Assembly: GCF_004342025.1 (NCBI RefSeq)
Contig: NZ_SLWN01000002.1
Span: 703,362-767,361 of the forward strand
Source of the DNA: Kribbella steppae
GTDB taxonomy: Bacteria > Actinomycetota > Actinomycetes > Propionibacteriales > Kribbellaceae
Reading direction: 5' to 3'
Length of the DNA: 64,000 nt
Part shown: in pieces, positions 58,513-64,000 of the stretch
Position numbering within the stretch: position 1 is the first letter of the stretch
How the letters are laid out: each line of letters opens with the position of its first letter
Notes under the pieces: generated by a model
The model's input: only the letters and a program-made list of their open reading frames with translations
What the model was told of the DNA's origin: nothing
Database searches by the model: none
Program-made: the position numbers and the translations under genes

Positions 58513-59115
58513 GTGAGCAACACCGATCTCGAGGACGACCTGCGGGGAACCTTCGACCGTGCCGCGGCCTCGGTGCCGCCGGCCACCGGCCTGACCGAGC
58601 GGGCGTCGACGGGTGCGCGTCAGGCCCAGCGTCGTACCTGGATCATCTCCGGAGCCGCCGCCGTGGCGGTCGCTGCCGTCGCCGTCGTCGGATTCAGCCT
58701 GGGTGGACGGAACGCGCCCGTGCAGCCGCCGGTCGCAGGCGGTCGGACGCCGTCCGCATCGACCTTGGTCCAGGCGGCGCCCTCGGCGCAGAGTGTGTCC
58801 GGGACGTGGCGGGCGGTCCAGATGGCCGGGATGACCTCGCTGAAGGCGGATCGGCCCGACGATCCGGTGCTCGTGCTCAAGGCCGACGGGACGTGGACCG
58901 GCTCGGACGGCTGCAACGGGCTGCAGGGGACGTACGCGATCGGGCAGCGCGGCGAGTTCGCCGCCACGATCGGCCCGCAGCGGTTGGTCGGCTGCGACAA
59001 CGTGCAGCACACGGCCGTCCTGCAGGACGCCGACCGGATCACTCTCGACGCCGACACGCTGAAGTTCTTCGGGGGCGACGGGCGTGAACTTGCGAGCTAC
59101 GCTCGCGCACGGTAG
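58513..59115 (+). CDS. Single-pass membrane protein with META domain, probable anti-sigma partner
   Basis: The 200-residue protein has a cytoplasmic N-terminus (SNTDLEDDLRGTFDRAAASVPP, like those of anti-sigma factors), a transmembrane helix (WIISGAAAVAVAAVAVVGF) and an extracytoplasmic META domain (VSGTWRAVQMAG, WTGSDGCNGLQGTYAIG) with two Cys. Start has GAGAGG upstream. Its position after the sigma gene and topology suggest it holds the sigma factor until an external signal. Confidence 0.82.
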   Translation: MSNTDLEDDLRGTFDRAAASVPPATGLTERASTGARQAQRRTWIISGAAAVAVAAVAVVGFSLGGRNAPVQPPVAGGRTPSASTLVQAAPSAQSVSGTWRAVQMAGMTSLKADRPDDPVLVLKADGTWTGSDGCNGLQGTYAIGQRGEFAATIGPQRLVGCDNVQHTAVLQDADRITLDADTLKFFGGDGRELASYARAR

Positions 59116-59207
59116 TCAATTTTGCTCGCTGACGGTGATCGGCTCTTGACTGAATGAAGTCTCTGACCGGACCATGGATGCGGCCGTCCACCGATCTGGG
59201 GAGCTAC

Positions 59208-60497
59208 GTGCGACTCTCAGTTACCGTCCCGCTGCTCACACTCGGCTCAGTAGCACTCTTCGCGGTCGGCCTCACGGCGTCCGTGGCTGCCCCATCCGCT
59301 GCTGGGGCGGTGTGCTCGCACGCCCAGCCGAGTGCGAGTTCGATCCAGTCCCAGCGGCTCGCGCAGCCGACGTCCGCATCGGATCCGCGGCCGCTCGGCG
59401 AGACCCTCGGCGAAGGCATCAGCATCGCCGTACGGTCCCTCGAGCCGCTGGACGCCACCGGCCGGCCCACGTCCGGACTGCCCTACGGGTTGAGCCAGGG
59501 CGTGATCGGCGTCGTCGGTTCCGCCTCGACCGGCTACAAGGTCGTGGTCGACAGTTCGGCGCTGGACTCGCGCAGGTACGAGGCCGCGATGGCCCGTAAC
59601 GTCCCCGCGGCCGACAAGCAGATGGTCGGCATCGAACGCAGCTGCCGCTCGGCTCGGGAGATTGCGGAAGCCTGGAACTCGGTCGGCGCCCGGTCCTGGT
59701 CCGGCGACGCCTCTCGTACGACGTTTGCCGCCGACCTCGACCCGGTCAGCGAGGACATCGTGGTCGAGTACGACAGGGCCACCACCTCCGCCTCGTCGCT
59801 GGAGGGTCTGCGCGGTCTGTCCGGCGTACAACTCGTCGAAGGCTCGCTGGCACGGACGTCCCGTCTCAACGACACCCCGAAGGGCGGCCACTGGGGCGGT
59901 GCCCGGATCACCTCGGCCCTGAAGAACTGCACCGCCGGCTTCTCCGTCGTACGGCGTTCCAACGGCCAGCGCGGGTCCGTGACCGCCGGCCACTGCGGCG
60001 GCGTGGGGACGCTGTGGAAGTCGGGCTCGAACTACTACGGCACCACGTCGGTCCGGATGAACTACCCCGACTACGACCAGGCCTTGCTCACCGGCAGCGC
60101 GTACGGCCCGAAGATCTGGACCGACGGCCCCGGCGACTCCGCCAACACCCGCACAGTCAAGGGCGGTGGCGACCCCGGCGTCGGCACGGTCGTCTGCCAG
60201 TCCGGCAGCTTCAGTACGTCGCTGTGCGGCATCACCGTCCGCTCCACGTCAGCGAAGTACTGCGACACCGACGGCTGCACCACCTACGTCATCCGCGCCA
60301 CCCGCGGCGGCCAGATCGCCATCATCGGCGGCGACTCCGGCGGCCCCGTCTACACCCGTTCCGGCTCCACCGGCGCCACTGTCCGCGGCATCACCTTCGC
60401 CGGCGCAGGCTGCGCGTCCTCGCGCTGCACCACCCTCTACGCCGAGCGCTACGCCTCCATCAGCGGCCACCTGGGCGTCACCGCCCTCACCGGCTGA
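59208..60497 (+). CDS. Secreted chymotrypsin-like serine protease (S1 family)
   Basis: A 429-residue protein with a signal peptide (VRLSVTVPLLTLGSVALFAVGLTASVAAPSAAGA), a pro-region of about 200 residues and an S1 protease domain. The catalytic His is in VTAGHCGG, Asp in YPDYDQALL and Ser in GGDSGGPVY. Three Cys pairs (TAGHC, CQSGS...CG, CDTDGC, GCASSRC) suggest disulfides. The layout resembles the streptogrisin-type proteases. GTG 59208 starts the leader directly behind GGGGAG; an in-frame ATG at 59154 is the alternative. Confidence 0.87.
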   Translation: MRLSVTVPLLTLGSVALFAVGLTASVAAPSAAGAVCSHAQPSASSIQSQRLAQPTSASDPRPLGETLGEGISIAVRSLEPLDATGRPTSGLPYGLSQGVIGVVGSASTGYKVVVDSSALDSRRYEAAMARNVPAADKQMVGIERSCRSAREIAEAWNSVGARSWSGDASRTTFAADLDPVSEDIVVEYDRATTSASSLEGLRGLSGVQLVEGSLARTSRLNDTPKGGHWGGARITSALKNCTAGFSVVRRSNGQRGSVTAGHCGGVGTLWKSGSNYYGTTSVRMNYPDYDQALLTGSAYGPKIWTDGPGDSANTRTVKGGGDPGVGTVVCQSGSFSTSLCGITVRSTSAKYCDTDGCTTYVIRATRGGQIAIIGGDSGGPVYTRSGSTGATVRGITFAGAGCASSRCTTLYAERYASISGHLGVTALTG

Positions 60498-60630
60498 CGA
60501 CTAGGACCACACCGCCAGACTGCTCGCCGAAGGCCCGCCGCAAGATCGCGACTCCCCTGACGGATGATGAGCCCCACCCCCAGGTCCGCTAGGCTTGCCA
60601 CCGGCCGCCCACCACGGCCCACCTCAGTGC

Positions 60631-60703
60631 GCCCCCGTAGCTCAGGGGATAGAGCGTCGGTTTCCTAAACCGTGCGTCGCAGGTTCGAATCCTGCCGGGG
60701 GCA
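60631..60703 (+). tRNA. tRNA-Arg (anticodon CCT)
   Basis: A 73-nt cloverleaf: acceptor GCCCCCG with CGGGGGC, anticodon stem TCGGT/ACCGT, loop TTCCTAA giving CCT, T arm GCAGG TTCGAAT CCTGC, discriminator A. CCA is not encoded. A tyrosine recombinase gene follows at once, the usual arrangement of a tRNA-targeted integrative element. Confidence 0.97.
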
Positions 60704-60839
60704 CAAATCGGCGTCTGACCTGGGATAGACAGACTGTTTCCAGGTCAGGGCCGGACTCCCCCGGCTAGTAACCAAGGCCATGCACACACAGTTTCGGGTA
60801 AGCGGATCGGTCCGTCCGACACCCGAGGAGCACCAGCGC

Positions 60840-61850
60840 ATGACCACCGTTCCAAGCCGCGCGCCGCACCGACCGGCGCGCACCCTCCGGGCCGTGCCCG
60901 ACACTGCGGGCCAGTCGGCCCGCACCGAACAGCGCGACCTGTTCGCCGACTCCCTGCGAGCCGAGAACAGCAAGCGAGGCAAGCCCTACAGCGAGCGCAC
61001 CATCGGCGCGTACCTGGATGCCGTCGATTCGCTCGCCCGCTGGCTCACCAGAACAGGCCACCCCGATGGATTCGACACCATGACCATCGGCCAGTTCAAC
61101 ACCTACCTCGCCGACTACCTGAAGGGCCACACCCTCGGCGGCACCGTGACCAAACAGGGCAACCTGCGGATGTTCCTCAAGCACATCGCCGAGGAGTACG
61201 ACACCGACAACCTGTGGACGCATCCCAAGCGGAACAGTTATGGCCGCCATGAGGCGCACCCACCGGTCCTATCACCCGACCTGATCACCGCCTTGCTCAA
61301 GGTCACCAGCGGCAAGACCTTCGAGGACCGGCGCGACCACGCACTCATCCGGGTCCTGCTCCACGGGCCGCGCCGAACCGAGGTCACCAGCATGCGGGTC
61401 GAGCACCTGGACCTCGCCTCGGTCATCCGCACGTTCGCCGTGATCGGTCTGAAGGGTCGGCCGAGTCGGCGCATCGACCTGGGCGATCGTGACGTACTTG
61501 CTCTGAAGCGGTGGCTCAACCTGCGCGCCAGGCACCGGCGTATCCGTACCCCCGGCGAGGGTGCGCTCTGGATCGCGGACAAGACCGGCGCAGCGCTCAA
61601 GGGTGATGGCATCTACCAGATGCTTCGCCGCCGAGCGGTCCAGGCTGGCTACCCGCCCGAGGTGATCAGGCCGCACCTGTTCCGGCACACCATGGCCCAT
61701 GAGGCGCTGTCGTCCGGCCTGTCTGAGTCCGAGGTGATGGCCAAGGCCGGTTGGAAGGATCGCGCGATGGTGGACCGCTATGGCGCAAGCATGGCCGAAC
61801 AGCGAGCCCTGGAAGCGTTCGCGCGGTCAGGCTTCAGCGACCGCTACTGA
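60840..61850 (+). CDS. Tyrosine recombinase/integrase
   Basis: A 336-residue XerC/D-type integrase. The N-terminal SAM-like core-binding domain includes SERTIGAYLDAVDSLARWLTRTGH, and the catalytic residues are Arg in LLHGPRRTEVTSM, HLFRHTMAHEAL (His-x-x-Arg), Trp/Arg in GWKDRAMVDRYG and the Tyr therein. ATG 60840 has GAGGAG 9 bases upstream; ATG 60780 is an alternative. It lies 137 bp from tRNA-Arg and probably drove integration at its 3' end. Confidence 0.92.
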   Translation: MTTVPSRAPHRPARTLRAVPDTAGQSARTEQRDLFADSLRAENSKRGKPYSERTIGAYLDAVDSLARWLTRTGHPDGFDTMTIGQFNTYLADYLKGHTLGGTVTKQGNLRMFLKHIAEEYDTDNLWTHPKRNSYGRHEAHPPVLSPDLITALLKVTSGKTFEDRRDHALIRVLLHGPRRTEVTSMRVEHLDLASVIRTFAVIGLKGRPSRRIDLGDRDVLALKRWLNLRARHRRIRTPGEGALWIADKTGAALKGDGIYQMLRRRAVQAGYPPEVIRPHLFRHTMAHEALSSGLSESEVMAKAGWKDRAMVDRYGASMAEQRALEAFARSGFSDRY

Positions 61851-61859
61851 CCCCAGTCA

Positions 61860-61901
61860 CAGCGCCCCGGTGCCCGACATGCGTCAGGTACCGGGGCGCT
61901 G
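61860..61901 (+). terminator. Hairpin terminator after the integrase gene
   Basis: A perfect 12-bp stem (CAGCGCCCCGGT / ACCGGGGCGCTG) with an 18-nt loop begins 9 bp after the integrase stop. The rest of the 263-bp gap to the next gene has no supported feature. Confidence 0.7.
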
Positions 61902-62113
61902 GCGTGTCCGGCCCCGGTGCGCCGCTGAGCGGGCCGTCATCGGCTCGCCTGGCCTCGTGTCAACCTTGCCCTCAGCGGCTCAGATCGGCGCTCAGCGGGT
62001 CGTCAGCAACTGACCGAACCGGGAAGGGTGGGGGGACCTCTCGCGCGCGCGAGGCAGCGACAACCCCCGGCCAAGCATCTTTGCGAGGCCGTAGGTAATT
62101 GATTCTTCAATCT

Positions 62114-62959
62114 CTACGTGATGAGGGGTATCTCGATGCCCTCCGGGACAAGGATCCTGTCCTGCGACCGGCTCGGTCCGGCGAAGAAATCGCGAAGAGT
62201 CTCGCGGTGGTCCCAGAAGCCGACGTAGGTGAACTGAGCGAGCGCCCAGATGCGGGATTGCTGCCAACTCTGGACAGAACCACTGAGGACAGCCAAGCGG
62301 TGGTCCATCGGCACCTCGGCCCCATGCACCAAGCCAAAGGTCGTGAAGACGTGGTCATATGCCTGTCCACGTGACGTGCGTGCGCCGGTCTGGACGAGAA
62401 CCTGCCGCCGGTCGACCGTGTCAATGCTGAGGGTTGGCCGCACGACCAGGCCGCCGGGGAATCTGATTGTCGGCTTTCGCCGCACCTTCACCACGGCGTT
62501 GACGGTGCGGAGGTAGTCCTCCACCTCATCCGACAGCGCTCGGCCGCGAGCCTGTTTGGGAACTGCGACTAGGCGCAAACCATCGATCGCCAGCATTGCG
62601 TCTGCAAGATGGTTCACAGCGTCGGCGGCCAGTTGCATCTCTGCCTCTACGTACAGGCGATCGTCAACCTCGCTCAACCCATACTCCTCCAGGGCGAGGT
62701 TCCACAGCGATGGCAGCAGAGAGTCGTCCGCGTCGAAGCCGCCGTCGCGGAGCCGCAGCATCGTAACTCCGCCGTCGCTGGCGAAGACGTTGTTCTCCTC
62801 ATCGACTCGGACCAGGATTCGCAGCGGCTCGGAGTCCGGCCACACTCGGCCTGTACCGAGTTCAAGGACATCGGAACGATTCGGCACTGGACGACAGGTC
62901 CAGCCATAGCGCTCCGTAAGAGCTGAGATGACAGGCGCTAGGTCCTTACAGGTGGTCAT
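62114..62959 (-). CDS. DUF1828-like protein of the tRNA-Arg element
   Basis: The 281-residue protein contains NVFASDGGVTMLRLRDGGFDAD, the DGGxT motif and helix of DUF1828 proteins, with an N-terminal ALTERYGWTCRPVPNRS and a C-terminal helical part (ALAQFTYVGFWDHRETLRDFFA). The ATG at 62959 overlaps the upstream stop as ATGA. The pair resembles the DUF1828/DUF6978 two-gene cassettes seen on mobile elements, whose biology is unproved and which I suspect to be a defence or toxin-antitoxin pair. Confidence 0.6.
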   Translation of the reverse strand: MTTCKDLAPVISALTERYGWTCRPVPNRSDVLELGTGRVWPDSEPLRILVRVDEENNVFASDGGVTMLRLRDGGFDADDSLLPSLWNLALEEYGLSEVDDRLYVEAEMQLAADAVNHLADAMLAIDGLRLVAVPKQARGRALSDEVEDYLRTVNAVVKVRRKPTIRFPGGLVVRPTLSIDTVDRRQVLVQTGARTSRGQAYDHVFTTFGLVHGAEVPMDHRLAVLSGSVQSWQQSRIWALAQFTYVGFWDHRETLRDFFAGPSRSQDRILVPEGIEIPLIT

Positions 62960-63546
62960 GGCACGTCCCAGAGGGTCGTCGTCATCGGAGCGGGTGTGGA
63001 CAGCGGCGGATCGGTCCACCTGTAGTCGCTGGCAAAGTTGATGCCGACCTCCTTCGCGAACGCCTCGAAGATCGCACGGTAGTCGTCAGGAGCGTTGGGG
63101 GGCACGGAAGGGTCATGTGGGATGTCAGTTGGCGTATAGGCAACACGGTTCTTGTCGGCGACGCTCCACAGGTGCTTGTGCGTTGCACGATCCCAAAACT
63201 GTCCATCCGGGTTCCTGTGGTCGTCCCGCAGATCGAGGCGGCGTATGGTCGCGGGCTTCTCATGGTGAGCCTTGTTGCCCCATGTCAGGATCCAATGTGA
63301 TTGCCACGGCCGGTCGAGGACGATCCGTCCATCGAGGTACAGGCGCTCACCGAGACTGTTACTGATTTCCACCTTGCACCGCGCCCGTATTGAGCTGCCC
63401 TGACGGGTGTCCTCAATGAACCACTCGACGGTTCCACTTATCACTTTGTTGATGTCGCCTTCGAGCAGATTCTTCGCCTCTGGATTGGTCAGCCTGCGAA
63501 AATTCTCTGCCGATTGGATCGCCTTTGGCAGCGACAAGTTGCTCAC
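62956..63546 (-). CDS. DUF6978-like protein of the tRNA-Arg element
   Basis: A 196-residue protein beginning SNLSLPKAIQSAENFRR, with the core IRRLDLRDDHRNPDGQFWDR, ATHKHLWSVADKNRVAYTPTDIP and a C-terminal EVGINFASDYRWTDP. The His/Asp-rich HRNPDG...HKHLW section is the most conserved-looking and may be catalytic or metal-binding. GTG 63546 is one of several possible starts (63576 also GTG). The GC content is lower than that of neighbouring core genes. Its stop overlaps the start of the DUF1828-like gene. Confidence 0.55.
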   Translation of the reverse strand: MSNLSLPKAIQSAENFRRLTNPEAKNLLEGDINKVISGTVEWFIEDTRQGSSIRARCKVEISNSLGERLYLDGRIVLDRPWQSHWILTWGNKAHHEKPATIRRLDLRDDHRNPDGQFWDRATHKHLWSVADKNRVAYTPTDIPHDPSVPPNAPDDYRAIFEAFAKEVGINFASDYRWTDPPLSTPAPMTTTLWDVP

Positions 63547-63744
63547 AGGGGACCACGCCCGCACCGCGAAGTGCACCTTCTACAGGCCATCCCCGGCCCG
63601 GCGCATCCTCGACGCGCCGCTGAAGGCAGACCCATAGGTCCCCGCACCCTGGACATCTGGTCCATACCCGCCCCTTCCCCTCCGGTCCACTATCGAGATG
63701 GAGCGCCGATACGTTACCCAAGCACTGATCGGCGGATAGCGCGG

Positions 63745-64000
63745 TCAGTCGGCGGGGATCTCGTAGGTCAGCTCGTAGCGGTTGCCGGCCAGAGTCATGT
63801 CGTTGACCTCGACGGCGCGGCCGGTGCGGTCGTACGCCACGCGCCGGATCACGAGAACCGGCACGCCGCCCGCGGCCAGTTCCATCGCCCTGGCCTCGTC
63901 TCGGTTAGTACGACAGCCGGACTTCGTGATGGTCGGCGTGGTGACGCGACGCGAAGCGGCCACCGCGTGATCATGCCGGGCTTGTGTGGAGTCCAGATGA
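63745..64000 (-). CDS. GntR-family regulator, UTRA-domain C-terminus (partial)
   Basis: The gene runs in from beyond the right edge. The visible 84 codons encode the end of a UTRA ligand domain: HLDSTQARHDHAV, VPVLVIRRVAYDRTGRAVEVNDMTL, ANRYELTYEIPAD. GntR regulators of this kind (KorSA-like) are frequent on actinobacterial integrative elements, and some control excision or transfer. Part of the middle (TTPTITKSGCRTN) looks less like the family, so a local frame disturbance is possible. Confidence 0.75.
   Translation of the reverse strand, partial: HLDSTQARHDHAVAASRRVTTPTITKSGCRTNRDEARAMELAAGGVPVLVIRRVAYDRTGRAVEVNDMTLAGNRYELTYEIPAD

Overview
The window is high-GC chromosomal DNA from an actinobacterium. 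Evidence for this includes furA-katG, a monomeric NADP isocitrate dehydrogenase, GuaB1, SigE-family sigma factors, a SepX/GlpR-Glp cell-division module, Tat lipoproteins, many GTG starts and frequent ATGA stop/start overlaps. The gene set suits Propionibacteriales, and Kribbella-like is my best guess; no rRNA is present to settle it.

Layout. 1-7.1 kb: a minus-strand operon running off the left edge, with an oligopeptide/nickel-type ABC importer (solute-binding lipoprotein, two permeases, fused double ATPase), a cysteine-synthase/SbnA-like PLP enzyme, a 42-residue small protein, a DUF364-like protein and the start of a probable membrane protein. A Zur-box-like palindrome precedes it, so I read it as a candidate zinc-metallophore synthesis and uptake system. 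7.2-11.6 kb: a MarR regulator, a copper cluster (YcnI, CopC, CopD and a His-containing membrane protein) and a hydrolase. 11.6-23.4 kb: a sigma factor with a membrane partner, a ROK kinase, a pentapeptide protein, isocitrate dehydrogenase, a GAF-LuxR regulator, a DUF3800-like protein, guaB1, and katG-furA.

23.5-29.2 kb: a decayed island next to tRNA-Ala(CGC). It holds three genes each interrupted by an apparent one-base deletion, a truncated TOTE-type primase-helicase, an intact wHTH-MNT/HEPN pair and hydrolase debris. A 15-bp copy of the tRNA 3' end at 24477-24491 marks its probable left att site. 29.3-42 kb is core: sepX/glpR, mog, moaC, glp, UDP-glucose pyrophosphorylase, 5-formyl-THF cyclo-ligase, a phosphotransferase, a serine hydrolase, a penicillin acylase, an FmdB protein, a SAF-domain protein and mscL.

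42-54.3 kb is a carbohydrate locus: two paralogous LacI regulators, a third LacI truncated to its N-terminal half, an Lpl-type sugar ABC transporter, a 2-hydroxyacid dehydrogenase and a 1535-residue secreted multidomain protein. Three LacI-type operators sharing TAGAAAnCGnT lie before the first lacI, the transporter/dehydrogenase operon and the secreted-protein gene, linking them as a probable regulon.

54.3-60.5 kb holds an acetyltransferase, small and hypothetical proteins, lipoproteins, a second SigE-type sigma factor with a META-domain partner, and a secreted S1 protease. From tRNA-Arg(CCT) at 60.6 kb onward is a second integrated element: a tyrosine recombinase, a two-gene DUF1828/DUF6978-like cassette and a GntR/UTRA regulator running off the right edge.
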